DNA from: Epiperipatus broadwayi
Taxonomy: Eukaryota; Onychophora; Udeonychophora; Euonychophora; Peripatidae
Direction of reading: 5' to 3'
Assembly (NCBI GenBank): GCA_028023455.1
Contig: JAQFVV010000031.1
Coordinates: forward strand, 250,001-314,000
Length of the DNA: 64,000 nt
Shown here: piece after piece, positions 39,470 to 53,522 of the stretch
Position numbering within the stretch: the stretch's first letter is position 1
Layout of the letters: the number at the start of each line of letters is the position of its first letter
Notes under the pieces: generated by a model
The model's input: only the letters and a program-made list of their open reading frames with translations
What the model was told of the DNA's origin: nothing
Database searches by the model: none
Made by a program: the position numbers and the translations under genes

Positions 39470-42177
39470 CCCCATATTTTATATATAAGCACACAAAATT
39501 GCTTGCATTATATATATATATTATACAATATGTACGTATACATAAAATACCTACTACACATTTAAATGCATACTACATATTTATTTTACTTGGATAATAT
39601 ATATGTGTGTTTGTACAACATATACATAGGAAGATTTAAATACTCTAGAAAACAAGGGATTGTTATAAATATTTTAAAAGAGTAGGTCAAGAAATCGAGA
39701 AATTGCTGGCAAAAGCATATAGCAAATGTTTAAATAATAAATATACATCAGATAATTATAAAAATTCAGATGATAAGGTTAAAAGGAATCTATTAAATAT
39801 AGCAAATTATCAGACTTTAACCCTTTCAACGAATATTATTTAATTGGCCGAATGAGTTAAAAATCAAAACTTGTAATTGGCCAACTCACAACTTTAACAA
39901 AATCTATTGTTAAAATAGATCACTTTTAATAATATAAATACATTAGTTTCGTTTGTAAAAAGTATATTACTGAATTGTCAGATTATGAAACAAACGAAAG
40001 TCTTTTCAAAAATAAAATTTGATTTATAATTTAAAAAATATTCAATTGCGGTGAAATAAAAGTAACCGCTATTCAATCAACCAAAAAAGATTGCGTCAGC
40101 AATCTTTTTTTTTTCACTTTACGTTACGATCAATATGTAGCAATAAATAAATAATTCTTGGTAATATCTTAACTATTTTTCTAAAATAATTTGATTTTTA
40201 GTATTATTTTATCAATAATAATTTGTAATTCAATTCAAATATTGTTTAAAATGTTGTAAACATTCGTTTATAATTTTCGTAATAAAAATCAAAACGAACG
40301 TAACTTTTTACTTTTTGGCAGCCATCTCCCTTTCTGACAGAAGTGGGACAGCCAATAAGATTCAAGAAAAGTTGGTGAGGAGGCGGTGCTTTGGTTTTGT
40401 TTGACATATATGGTCATTTTTATTGATTTTTTACTTGTAAAATAAATCTGAAGAGGGCACCATCTTACAGAACTTTTGATTTTCTTTCGAATGACATATT
40501 ATATGTATACGTGGGATAAAAAGTAGCCGATTTAGAGTGATGTCAAATCTTCTCGTTTTTAGACGAGTCATGCATTATAAGAGCACATTCTCTATACTAA
40601 TCCTGAGCTATCATTTCCCGGTCTCTTTACAGATACTTAACTTATTTAAAAAGAGTTATTAACTTATACCAATGAAAAAAAAAAAACAAATTGTATTTAA
40701 AAACAATTACAGTATAGTATATATTAAAATCCAATAATTAAAAAAGTTATAGAAAAAACACATGATATGAGTCGGAATTTTGGTTTACGTTTGCAAATTA
40801 TATAGTCAGTCAGACATTGGCCCAGGATACAATCAAATTTTGATGAATTTTTATCAAGATGCAAAAGTCAGAACTAGAACGGACGCTAAAACAAAAAGAT
40901 TAACACTAATAAGGATGTATGGACGAAAATTTTCATTTTTCTAATTTCTTTATAGTTAATAAAAGTATTTTGTGAATTAAATAAGAGCTATAATATAAAA
41001 ATGAACTGAAATTATATGAATGATATACATTTTTCAAATGCTAGTTTTTCATTGGTCAGAACTTCATAAAATGCTACAAAAATTATAAATTAAAAACAAG
41101 AAATTAAGATTCAAAGACTTAAAAAAAGAGAAAAAATTAAAATTGATAATAATGGAAATGAAAAAAAGTAACAATTATAAATTCCATGATAAAGTGGACA
41201 TAAAGGAAATATATCTCTGCCCTTAGAAAGAAAACATTTTAATGCATTTTAACAGAAGAAATTTTTGAATCGGGAAATTGGAAATTAAATAGAACTCTAT
41301 AATGGCTTCAGATCATAAAGCAAAGGATAATAAAATGTATGCTGAAGTAAAGAAGAAATTGAGAGAAAAAATTTAATATCATTAAGAATGTTGAAAATGG
41401 AAATGAATTGGATATGTTTCTAGGAGGCATCGCTATTGATGGATAAATAAAGTCTTAAATTCTAGATATTAAAAAATTGCAAAGATCTATCAATAGAACA
41501 TATATGCATAGTTGGATAGCTGAAATAAAAAAAATTTCTGGATTATGGTTCAAACAAACTAAATTAAACTGTAAAAGCCAATAAAACGCTTTTATTACGC
41601 AGTGAATTTTCTTTTATCTAACAATGGTTACTTTTGAAAGTAAAAAGATTATAATAATAATGACTAGTTTCTTCGTAAATGGAACATTGGAGCAGCTTAA
41701 TAGTAATAGATGAACACAACAATTCTATTCTATTACCTGAATTGATAATATTTTTATTTATAACTCCTATGTAAGAATCTATCTGCAAATCTTTACTTCT
41801 GATCCTGCTATTTTATCACTGCGATGAATAGCTCAGAGTTTAGTAACAATTCATATATTCTACATATTTATAATATCTAATCATTTATTTTATTATTTAA
41901 TAATATTCATGGTTATCTTCTCTAGTTTAGACTCTTTTTTTTATACTTTTTATCTATCTTAATTTTTTTTTAAAAAAAAAAAACTTGTTTATTTTGTAGT
42001 GGTTGTTACACATATTTCACAATTTTATTATCATTACTTAAATGTTGTTACATTCAAACCCTTTCAGTTTCATACATATTTTCGGCTCTGCCGAAGTTAA
42101 ATCTTTTTTTGATTCTTAGTAAGTATCTTTGTCTCTAGACTTCCAGCTTTTGTTGAAACAATATTTTATTTCCTCTA
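39470..42177. other. AT-rich DNA, no gene identified
   Basis: Nothing longer than about 60 codons. The block at 40280-40500 is less AT-rich than its surroundings. Coding-like character around 40850-41450 (Lys-rich fragments) is broken and unrecognised. Confidence 0.5.
40083..40110. other. Perfect 12-bp hairpin
   Basis: aaaaaagattgc and its exact complement are separated by the four bases gtca, followed by more T. A terminator-like shape, but with no transcription unit visible beside it. Confidence 0.7.
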
Positions 42178-43003
42178 CTAAGACTACTAATATATGGTAT
42201 GGCTGAAAATCTATCAGCCCCATATAGCTATTTGAGTTGGATAGCTGGATTTGAAGACATATAGGTGTCTGAAAATTTCAGATTTTCCACTCAGTAGATA
42301 ACGTTTAGATAAGTGCTTGGCTTTGGGTTGGTATTTTTAGATCTAGTGTCAGAACCTACCCTAGCAACTCCCTGAGGAGTGCCAAATCACAAAACCATAG
42401 TCGGGGGTTTGGCGGGGTTCCTGACAGAGATATTTTAATTGATGGCTCTGGCTAAGCATTTATCACAAAGCTTGTTAAGGAATTGGCAATCCTCATTGTT
42501 TATAACTGACAAGCCTAAGAGAATAGCATCATGTGATCTGTGACTTTTATTTTGACTATTTATAGTCTCTGCCTTAAATCTTATGCGATGTTATATTGCT
42601 AAGACTACTAATATATGGTATGGCTGAAGATCTATCAGGCCCATATAGCTATTTAAGTTGGATAGCTAGGTTTGAAGACATGTAGGGTCTGAAAATTTCA
42701 GATTTTCCACTCAATAGATAACTTTTAGATAAGTGCTTGGCTTTGGGTTGGTATTTTTAGGTCTAGTGTCTGAACCTACCTTGGCACCTCTCTAAGGAGT
42801 GCCAAAGCATGAAACCATGGTCAACAGTTTGGGGGGTTCCTGACAGAGATATTTTAAATGCTGGCTCTGGGTAAGCATTTATCACAAAGCTTGTTGAGGA
42901 ATTGGAAATCCTCATTGTTTATAACTTACAAGCTTAAGAGAATAGGGTCATGTGATCTGTGACTCTTATTTTGACTATTTAAAAAATTATTATACCTGAA
43001 ATG
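42178..43003. repeat. Tandem duplication, 421-bp unit
   Basis: Two units start at aagactactaatatatggta (42180 and 42601). They match along their length (for example gataagtgcttggctttggg in both) with roughly one difference every 15-20 bases. There is no ORF in either unit. Confidence 0.9.
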
Positions 43004-43085
43004 CCTTTGTAATTCTTGCAAAACCTTTGTAAAATATTTGTAAAACAAATGTAACCTATCTTTTGGTATTGTTGAAACATAATAA
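43004..43085 (+). mobile_element. Possible LINE 3' terminus
   Basis: It ends in attgttgaaacataataac followed by triplet repeats, the same 3' signature (GAAACAT then AAT units) seen at 46800, 58265 and, on the minus strand, at 11800. Only the last few tens of bases are recognisable. Confidence 0.5.
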
Positions 43086-43410
43086 CAATGATAATGTTAC
43101 TACTATTATTATTTCATTGTCATCATCATCATCATCATCATCATCATTATTATTATTAATATTATTATTATTGTTGTTGTTCTTGTTGGCATTGTTGTTG
43201 TTATTACTCCTACTCTTACTCCTATTCCTCCTACTCCTACTCCTTCTACTCTTACTCCTACCACTACCACTATCATTACCACCACTACCACCAACTGCTA
43301 CCACCTCTACTGCTACCACTACTGCTGCTGCTGCTGCTACTATACTACTACTACTACTATTACTACTACTACTACTATACTACTACTACTACTGCTACTA
43401 CTACTATGCA
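43086..43410. repeat. Compound triplet microsatellite
   Basis: Successive blocks of ATC, ATT, TTG, CTC/CTA, ACC and CTA units. Overlapping ORFs on both strands here are artefacts of the repeats. Confidence 0.95.
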
Positions 43411-43734
43411 AATGATGTAAAAGGCAAAGTGAAAGAAGCCTACTATATCACAATAGATTGCAGCCACCATCAACCGGAAGAAACCGTGTTACTCTGTATC
43501 CAAGAAATTGAATGCTTAAAAGTTGCATATATTTGCATATAATTAAACTAACAGCCATTATACAATAACAGCTATGAATATGAGAGCTGTGTCTTTTGAA
43601 AGTGCTTAGCATATGATTTGAGAAAATACCACACATCTTTAGTTTTGTGGTTATTGCGTTTTACTGCTATATTGATTTACTGCAAGCCAACACACAAAGT
43701 TTTTAAAAACTAAATTTGTAGTAGTATTATTAAT

Positions 43735-44699
<965 letters not shown>

Positions 44700-44790
<91 letters not shown>

Positions 44791-44810
44791 TAATAATAAT
44801 AATAATAAGA
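44700..44810. repeat. (AAT)n microsatellite at LINE 3' end
   Basis: About 37 AAT units, degrading into AGT units at 44815-44840. Confidence 0.95.
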
Positions 44811-44879
44811 CTAATAGTGATAGTAGTATTAGTAGTAGTAGTTATCTTGATCATTTAACTAAAATTTATATTAGTGATT

Positions 44880-46807
44880 GGCCTTCACTAAAAACCCTGA
44901 AGCTGTATCTGATCTAACCAATCTTCAGCCAATCCCCGTTTGCCCACTAGTCTGTAAAATAATTCACATACTAATCAAGAATCAAATTGAGACAAACATT
45001 CTTCCATTATTATCAATCTACAGTTTGCCAAAAACGGCTCTTCCACCCGCCAAGCAGCACTCATACTTATGACAATTTTAAATTCAATTCAAAAAAATAA
45101 AAAAACATAGTCCCACTGCAGTCCAGCCTGAAATACAAGCAACTTTTCATTGTTTCAATCAACTTATTTATTCAAATTCTCACTAACACCAACATCCTAC
45201 ATACCCTATTATACCTAGTCACCACCCCCTTATGAATTGTGAGTTACACATCACACTTAATAGTAGAAATTCCTCATCCTTCAATCCCACTTAGTCAACT
45301 TCACAAGGATCACCCTAAACTCATTACTTTTTACTGTCTACATAAATTTGATTTTACAACAAATACAGAATAAAATTACCAGAATCCAAATTCTACACAC
45401 CCATTAATACTTTTTCTGCATTTCCTACATGGATAACTCATTTATCAAATTTGTTTAAATTTGGAAATCAAACTTTACACAATAATTAAATTATCTAACG
45501 ATAATTTTCTGATTAATATGGTGACTGAGATACCAGGTTGCAGTATTTAAGTATTTTATATCCAAAAAGTCATGAAATGCATTGCATAAATTGTTCAAAA
45601 GTTCCCAGCTTTCCAATCACTATTATAAGTTATCCCTACTGATAAACCTCAAACAATATTCCCCATAGTTAATAAATACACATACTGGCAAACAAAATCA
45701 TACTATATACAGTAACCTACAAAAAAAATTTCTTTTCCCATGCTTGATAATAATAGTCACCAACTACTCTTCTCCTTCAAAAAATGGTCCCTGGAGCCTA
45801 ATTTTTTAATTTCCTAGGTCATATTAAACTACTTGCATTACCAACATCTCATTTTCTCTGGTATTGATGTCTATCCAAAAATATATACCCATTTTGCACC
45901 ATATTCCTGTGAAACAGGAAACTCATCAACACATCTTCAAGCAGTGAAAATACATATATGTGATCAGTTGCATATATATAACAGCCAATTCAATCCTAAC
46001 AGATGAGGCATCCTTTCTCTACTGCACATGCAACAATTTTCAACCTATAAGACTTTTGGTGTCATTGCGGCATCTTCACCATTGGAAAAAACACCAAAAA
46101 AACAGTCAGCTGCAGTTATCAATAAACTCCAAGCAATCATATCCCAGGACTACAATACTGAACCCCCAGATATTTTTGCTGCCATGTGTTCACTACTAAA
46201 ACAATCATACAATCAATAATAGGTCATAGTCCAACAATCACCACATAGAATAGCATTCAATGGTAGCATTTATTACTCTCATAACTGACTTTTGCTAACT
46301 GATCTCAACACTATACACCACCAAACTACAGAAGTTACTTACCATCTATCTCAACTTCCAGTTGCTCACCATATGTAATTCTATTCTGAATTGACTTTCT
46401 TCTTTGTCCAGCACCCATAGCTTGATTTCATAGTACATGAATTATAAGTTACCTCTCTATTGTAATCCAAGACTACAATTAAAAAAACAATAATCAAGAC
46501 TAATTTAGTGGCCATAAATAACTTTCAGTATAAAGCCATATTTTACATTTTTAGATCATTTCTATCTATCTATAATGTTGAGTTTTATATTGAACTGCTT
46601 TTTAAGACTTTAATGATTAAACTTGATATACATGTCTATATCTAAAACAAGAAGAAGCATTTGTAAAATTATACCTTGCAATCTGATTAATGTAGCCTTT
46701 GCAATTAATCCATATAAAAAACCTGTATAGGACCAGTAACCCTTACAATCAAAGTTATATAATACAATAAAATTCAAAGAATTATTAAAGATTGTTGATG
46801 AAACATC
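44880..46807 (+). pseudogene. LINE copy b: reverse transcriptase to 3' end
   Basis: Starts within the reverse transcriptase domain (44880-45072: FTKNPEAVSDLTNLQPIPVC, then CKIIHILIKNQIETNILP, the conserved N-terminal RT block) and continues in broken frames through LLFTVYINLILQQIQ near 45330 to the C-terminal region near 45860-46060 and a 3' untranslated part ending gatgaaacatcatcataac before AAT repeats. A stretch at 45482-45534 (ctgattaatatggtgactga) also occurs at 51370-51422, outside the coding part of another copy, so this copy may be chimeric. Stops are frequent. Confidence 0.82.
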
Positions 46808-47015
<208 letters not shown>

Positions 47016-47099
47016 TTTAGTACATTTAACAGATTTTACATCAAACAAAAATGCACAGCTAATAAATTCACAAAACATTTGCCAGATTTTTATAAAGTA

Positions 47100-48560
47100 A
47101 TCTTCCATACTCTTTCATTTGTTTCAAATACATTAACTGCACAAACATATTTATTATACAATCTAGGTAATCTTACTAATGCTGAATTTTTTAATATTTT
47201 ACTTTTAAACTTCGGAATGTTATTAAAAAAAATTAAATCTAATACTCTTTAAATGACAACTTCTCACAGCTATTATACCTGATGTAATTCTTTTAAGTAC
47301 TTCATATCAGTTTAGATTCATCTTTTATAGAGTGCACTATCATATATTATTTCATATTTAATATATCTTAGAAAATTTTAATAAACTTTTTCTTTCTTAA
47401 TTTACAAGAATTCCAGATTATGGATGCATAATTTAAATTAGGTAAAACGAATGTAGGAGACAAATACACCCATGTATTTCTTTTACATATTTTACAGTTT
47501 CTGAGAATCAAACCCATTATTTTATAACTTTTTGCATAATATATTGAATATTATTAAATGTTCCGTTATTAATAAAAATAACCAAAACCTTGATGATATT
47601 CTTTTCTGAAAATATTTTTTGAATTTACTATATAATTGAACATACTTGTAGATCATTTTTTTTAGAAAATAATATGACACAACATTTTTCAATGTAAATT
47701 TCCATATACTTTCTTACACACCAATCTTGAAATCTTTTGATATCTTATTGGAACATTTTCTGATCATCATAATTATAAATAGTTTTATACAATTTAATAT
47801 CATCTGCAAAGCAAAGACTATTAGAACCAAATACACAATGCTCTATATCCAAACAACAAATTGAAAAGAGCAGTAATGCAGGTATATTTCTTTGAGACAT
47901 TCAAGTATTACTAAAATATGCATATGATCTTGTAAACCCAAAAGAAACAATATTAGATCTAAGACAAAAGATACGCCACTGCAAAAATTCACAACTAAAG
48001 CCAATAATATACAACATACCAATCAATCTGGAGTGATGTGCTCAATCAAATGCTTTGCTTAAATCAATGTAAATTACATTTAGCTGCAACCTGTTATCAA
48101 TTGCATATTTAATAGCACATTGAATATGTGTCAAATTAGTCTCAACAGATCTACCAGATATAAAGCCAATGTTGTGTTTTAGATAATGATCTAGATATTT
48201 TATCTTAGTATCTTATTGTACACACATTTTTAAAACAATTGTCCAGCTATATGATAATGAAATAGATCTATAATTAGAACCATCCTTTGATTTGAATTTT
48301 GGTATTAGTATAACCTTTGCAATTTTCCATGAATCAGAAAAAAATACTTTACTGTAAAAAGATATTAAAAATACAACAAAGAACCACAACTAGCAATTCA
48401 GCACATGCTTTGTAAATAAAAACACGTAACATATCACAGCCAAAACATTTATTATTTTTTAACTGTTTTATTGCTAATAAAATGTCATTATAATTTAGTA
48501 GTCAATATCTATCAAATTGATAGTTTTAAAAGCAGTAATTGTTTGAGATTTAGATTGCAC
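47100..48560 (-). pseudogene. LINE of a second family (CR1/L2/Jockey-like RT)
   Basis: On the minus strand the reverse transcriptase motifs appear in order: AKVILIPKFKSKDGSNYRSI (about 48325-48265), NIGFISGRSVETNLTHIQCA (about 48180-48110), VIYIDLSKAFD (about 48075-48045), the catalytic LCFADDIKLYK (FADD at 47810-47799) and FQDWCVRKYMEIYIEKC (about 47730-47680). A few stops and frame changes break it. It is truncated upstream of the RT, with no endonuclease seen. Its protein differs clearly from the plus-strand LINEs around it. Confidence 0.88.
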
Positions 48561-48942
48561 ATTCTTTTTTGTATATGATGATAATTGAAATAGTTGACAA
48601 AACCCACAGTTGTAAGATTACCATTGTCAATTGATATTTTATTTTATAATAATAACTATAATGATAATATAATAATAATAATTTATTTATTTATTTATTA
48701 AAATAATATATAAACAATACAAATTTAATATACTTCAAACAAGAAAATACTTGTATGAGAAGTCATATATATATAAAATAATAAAAATAATAATAATAAT
48801 TTATATTTAATTACAAAGTCACAGTATAAACAACATAATGTATAACAAAATATTAATCAAAATAACTATATAGAATATAATCAAACTTAGCAAGTGATAT
48901 GTGGTCAATATCTAACCAATAAAGAAAGACAAAAGAATTAAA
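48561..48942. other. AT-rich DNA and target of the TIR element
   Basis: Low-complexity AT-rich DNA. The last ~40 bases (tcaatatctaaccaataaag, then acaaaagaattaaa) belong to the tandem unit that resumes at 50677. Confidence 0.6.
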
Positions 48943-50676
48943 GGTAATCATCTGAAATCTGGGCACGGGCGCTTGGGGTGTTGATGCCGTACAAAATCAA
49001 TCAAATGTAACATTACTGGGCCACCGCAACTTTTTTCTATATAACATGATTTTTTTTTTATTAAACAAATTTTTATTTCATTTATAACATTTCTTTTTTA
49101 TTAAACAAATTTTTATATTTATTTTCGTTTTTTTAACCTGACATTTTTCTTTATTCAACAAATTTTGGTAATTTAATTTTGTGTTTATTTTTCTGAATTT
49201 TAAAACTTTGGACTGTTTCAAGACGAAAAAACTTGTTTTAACCCCGCCGAAAAAATATAATGGTACAATTATTTGGGACTTGTTTCGACTTTGTTCTATC
49301 TTTTTTTTTTTGGTTGACTAAATTGTTTTTATTATTATTAAATCAAAAGTAACTCTTGTAATGTTGGGGGCTCAAAAATTGTTTTGAAACCACCACCCCC
49401 ACCCTCGGATAAATAATTGTAACAAAAAGTCAATAATTTTTCTTTTTTTTAAACAACTTTTTTTCACTTTTTACTTTTATTTATATTTCGGTTGAATTAG
49501 CCTTTTTTTTTTAGCTTCTACAATAAACAGCTTGCTTGGGACCTTTCATGCTGTTATTATTAACAAAAAGTAAACAAAAATAGTCATTTATTTTATCCCC
49601 ACTTGTTTTAACCCTGCTGAAAAAATATAATGCAATTATTTGGAAATTGTTTCGAATTTTTTCTACTTTTTTTTTTTTTTGTTGACCAAATTGTTTTTCT
49701 TCTTATTAAATCAAAAGTAACTTTTGTGTTTTTGGGGGGTAAAAAACTGTTTTGAAACCCCCACACTTGAAAAAATAGTTGTAACAAAAAGTCAATAATT
49801 TCTTTTTTTTTTCAACAACTTTTTCTCACTTTTTACTTTTATTAATATTTTGTTTGAATTATCTTTTTTTTTTTTGGCTTCTACAATAAACTGCTTTTTG
49901 GAGGGCTTTCATACTTTGTTATTATTAACAAAAAGTCAACAATAATAGTCATTTATTTTAACCCCACTAAAAAAAGATAATCCAAATACTTGTCAATTTC
50001 TAATGAAATAAAAAGGACACAAACTTTGGACTTTTTGAACTTATTTATTATTTTATTGCTGTAATAAAAACAGTTTGGTATTTGGGAGGACATTATGTGC
50101 CTGAAAAAAGGACACAGTCTCACTCACTTTCTGTACTCGGCAATTGCGAAAAGTTTAAAAATTGCACATTCTTCTCAGACCTTTTATTAGTCTCATATAT
50201 TTTCCATGCTGAAATGTGACTTAGCGCATAAACTTTGTCAAAGCATGGTTGAACATACCCTTTGCCTTGGCAAAGCATGTTCGAACATACACTTTGCCAA
50301 TTTTTTACATATTAACATTTTTTGAAGGAAGGGTGGGGACCATATGACAATTATTAGTAATTAACAACACTATTTAAATATAAATGGCATTACTCTATTA
50401 TGGAGATTTGAAAAGTTGTACTGACTTGAAATTAAAACACCCTCAAGTGATATGGTAATCAGCTATGTATAGAACAAATATGCGTAAATAGTTTCAAAGC
50501 ACAAAACAGGCTGTAATATTTTTGTGTAATGTCATGTAAAGTGGGCTGCCTAAATGGGTTAATACAATATAAATGTTGTATTAGCCATAAGGCCGGCTAC
50601 AGAAATGGCATTTTTATGTGTTTTGATACATAAACAATGCCATCAGGAAGCCATGCCCGGATTTCAGATGATTACC
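48943..50676. mobile_element. 1734-bp non-coding element with TIRs
   Basis: The ends are inverted: GGTAATCATCTGAAATCTGG at the left and, read inward from the right, ggtaatcatctgaaatccgg. Flanks share aattaaa (48936-48942 and 50678-50684), giving a 7-bp match or an 8-bp duplication with one mismatch. A downstream tandem unit (50764-50870) shows the uninterrupted target. The interior is poly-T-rich, has no ORF, and contains two tandem ~370-bp units (about 49230-49604 and 49605-49970). The terminal GGTAA and ~8-bp duplication could fit a non-autonomous Merlin-type element. Confidence 0.82.
49230..49970. repeat. Two tandem ~370-bp units inside the TIR element
   Basis: Both units carry cttgttttaacccygcygaa, a long T run, attaaatcaaaagtaact, a G-run then C-run pair, and aacaaaaagtcaataattt in the same order. 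Confidence 0.85.
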
Positions 50677-50684
50677 AAATTAAA

Positions 50685-50880
50685 TAGCCTAATATCATAG
50701 TAATTGAACTGCCTATGACTACCTTCCAAATTAAAAGCAGGCAATGTTAATTGAAAGATTTGTTGTCAATATCTAACCAATAAGGAGAGACAAAAGAATT
50801 AAACAACCTAATATCATTGTAATTAAACTACCTATGACTACCTTCCAAATTAAAAGCAGGCAACATAAATTGAAAGCTTT
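50685..50880. repeat. Tandem ~120-bp unit flanking the TIR element
   Basis: cctaatatcat...tgactaccttccaaattaaa occurs at 50688-50740 and again at 50809-50860, with aaccaataaggagagacaaa between them matching the left flank of the TIR element at 48915-48935. Confidence 0.85.
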
Positions 50881-51289
50881 TAGCTAATGAATTATTTATT
50901 TTAAATATTCTTGCTCATAAAAGAGAATGATGATGAAAATATATCAATAATTACCTTATATTTATAAAAATAAACATAGCCATTACCATAAATATTCTGA
51001 ACCAAAGTTAACTTAGACTTTCCAAAAATGATATGCATAGTATACTTTTGTAAAAACACAATGACAACAAAGTGTAAGCAGTGCAACCACCCCAAATAGA
51101 AATATAACAAGACAATATATTTTGATAACAAGATTCATAAATAGTTAACAAAGCAGATCTAGATAAAAAAATTAATTAATTAATGAAATAATTAATTAAT
51201 AATGATACTAATAGTAGTAGTTCATCTATCAACAATCCAGGTAAAAAGCCCCAGTTTTGTTTCCTTAAATTTCATTTAAAGTTTTTATT
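50881..51289. other. AT-rich DNA, no gene seen
   Basis: ORFs are short and unrecognised. Confidence 0.55.
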
Positions 51290-51427
51290 AGACAAGATAA
51301 AACTCTTATCTCTTATTGCTTGATAACTCATTTATCTTTTTTTTTTTTTAATTAGGCACTCATAATTTACAAATGATTAATTTGTCTAATAATAATTGGC
51401 TGATTAATATGGTGACTGAGCTGTCAC

Positions 51428-51725
51428 ATGAGTTCCAAAGTTCAAAAATAATAGAAAACAGATGCTAATAATGCTAAAAATAATACTGACTACATCAGTA
51501 GATAAAATAATAATAATCCAATAGTTATAAATAACAAACCGAACAACACTTATAACCACTTTTAATTTAACTAACACTGAGTTCCAAAGTTCAAACACAA
51601 TGCAAACATATGCTAATGTTGCAAAAAATTACCTTCAACAGATCAATAGTTAAAATAATTATAATGTAATAGATGTTAATAACAAAAGAATATTTCAACT
51701 ATAACTAAGTCAGCTCCAAGATATA
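51428..51725. repeat. Two tandem ~150-bp units
   Basis: gagttccaaagttcaaa starts both units (51431 and 51580) and related sequence follows for the rest. They may be monomers of a LINE 5' end. Confidence 0.7.
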
Positions 51726-51950
51726 AAAAAAACACCCCTAGGTAATTCAGAGAAGTGGACCTCAAAACCCACAAACCACAAGCCCCACTCCTCTATAGTT
51801 TGGAATACAGATGCTCTTATGATAATCAATGGTAGATTCAATAATTCAATCCCAAGAGAAATATTTGCAACTTTTAAAAAAAAATTTCTACTTGGTCCAT
51901 AATTCTATATGCTACATTGACATAAACATTTCTCTATAAATTCCCTAGAC

Positions 51951-53522
51951 CAGTGGTCTTCAACCTTTTCACACCTGTGGAGTGGCAAAAATAAGGTTAA
52001 GATTTCATGGACTGGCAGAAGTTTATAGATAAATTTTCTTAAAAATGTAACCTGCTTATGGTGTTGTTTACCTTCACATGCTGAACATTCTTTCTCGAGT
52101 TGCACAGTCATACTGCTACAGAAAACAGTACAATAACAATCATTCTCATTAATGTGCTTGCATTTCTATGTTTATTATTTCATTGCTAAAACATGCAAGA
52201 ATAAAATGTTATTCACCTGAATGTTGGGAAATATCACAGCTAGTGTACATGATTATGATAAATGTAATATCTATATTTAATGTTAAATATACAAAATGAA
52301 GTTTTATATATATGGATGTTGTCTTTTGATAGTAGTACAGGCAAAATAGAAATCATTTAATTAAACTCACCGTACAGCCAAAAAAAAGTTGCCGTATTTT
52401 AAATCTGAAAAAATAAAACGAAATGTGTAAAAGTTTGAAATTTTGATGTTTTTGTAATTTTTTTGTGCTGGTGTGTTGAAAGGATCAAAAAATGCAATTA
52501 ATACGAAAAGACTTTTTAAAAAATGGCAAAATAGACATCACATAATAGAAATAAAGCAAAAAAATCTGTATAGTTGCCTCTTTTAAAAAAAAAATAACGA
52601 CAGTTGAAAAAGTCAAAAGTTTTGATCTTATTTTAATTTTTTTTGGGGGGGGGAGGAAAGAGTGGGTTGAGAAAAACTTTATCTTCACTGAGACAAAAGA
52701 TAGAGACCAAAGTTATTTTTGTTTGTTTTTATTTTTAAAAAAAGGTAACAGAAATTGATTTCAAAAATAAAAGTTTTAGTATTTTAGCAGTATACAAATA
52801 AAGCCAAAAAAAAATTGTCTTATATGCCAAAAAAAGTGGGCATATTTTTAAACAAAAAAAAAAGAAAACGAAACTTAAAAAAGTCAAAAGTTTTGATCTT
52901 ATTTTAATTTGGGGGTGTATTGAGAAATACTTACTAAAAGTTAAAGAAAAAATTTATTTTTTGGTTTTTATTTTTAAGAAAAAGATAATAAAAATTTATT
53001 TTAAAAATAAAAGTTAAAACCAAAAAAAAAAATCGCCATATAGCCAAAAAAAAAAAAAAACACTAAAAATCAAATATTAAAAGAGGGAGTAGAAAAAAAA
53101 TTAAGAGATCAAAAAAAGTCACGTTACATTTTATTGTTTTAACACATAAACAATGCCGACAAGCAGCCGTGATTGGCTATCAAAAGACAATTGGAGTTTG
53201 TACAATAATTACCTTTTTTTTTTAATTTTGAATTTTTTTAGAATAATAATAAAAAATTTAATTCTATCCCCCTCCCCATAAACATCAATGATAAATAGAA
53301 AAACAATTTAATTTATGTATGATTGATTAGATTTTGATCTGTTTCTTTTTTTTTTAATCGGATAAAAATGCGTTGAAAAAATAAATAAAATTGTTTATAT
53401 TAATTAAAAGTTTAAAATTTTATTATTTTGTTATTACAAATATTCTTGCCTGTCTAGCACTGACCAGCAGAAAACTTCTGCTGCCTGGTGCCAGTCTGCA
53501 GACAGGTGGTTGAAGACCACTG
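51951..53522. mobile_element. Non-autonomous hAT DNA transposon
   Basis: A 1572-bp element beginning CAGTGGTCTTCAACC and ending with its exact reverse complement (GGTTGAAGACCACTG). It is flanked by a perfect 8-bp target duplication, ccctagac at 51943-51950 and 53523-53530, which is the hallmark of the hAT superfamily, as is the CAG terminus. No transposase is encoded; the interior from 52380 to 53200 is poly-A-rich filler. It was inserted into the upstream part of LINE copy c. Confidence 0.95.
52367..53215. repeat. Poly-A-rich block inside the hAT element
   Basis: Successive A-rich units with shared short phrases (gtcaaaagttttgatcttat at 52611 and 52884). The right end (acacataaacaatgccgaca ... 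ataattacc, 53140-53213) resembles the right end of the TIR element at 50620-50676, so part of it may be a nested, truncated relative of that element. Confidence 0.55.

Noticed and set aside
40083-40110. Rho-independent terminator
   Set aside because: The shape fits, but the window is animal DNA with no bacterial-type transcription unit nearby.
43063-43542. 159-codon Ser/Leu-rich ORF
   Set aside because: Almost all of it is a compound triplet microsatellite, and overlapping ORFs on the other strand are equally long.
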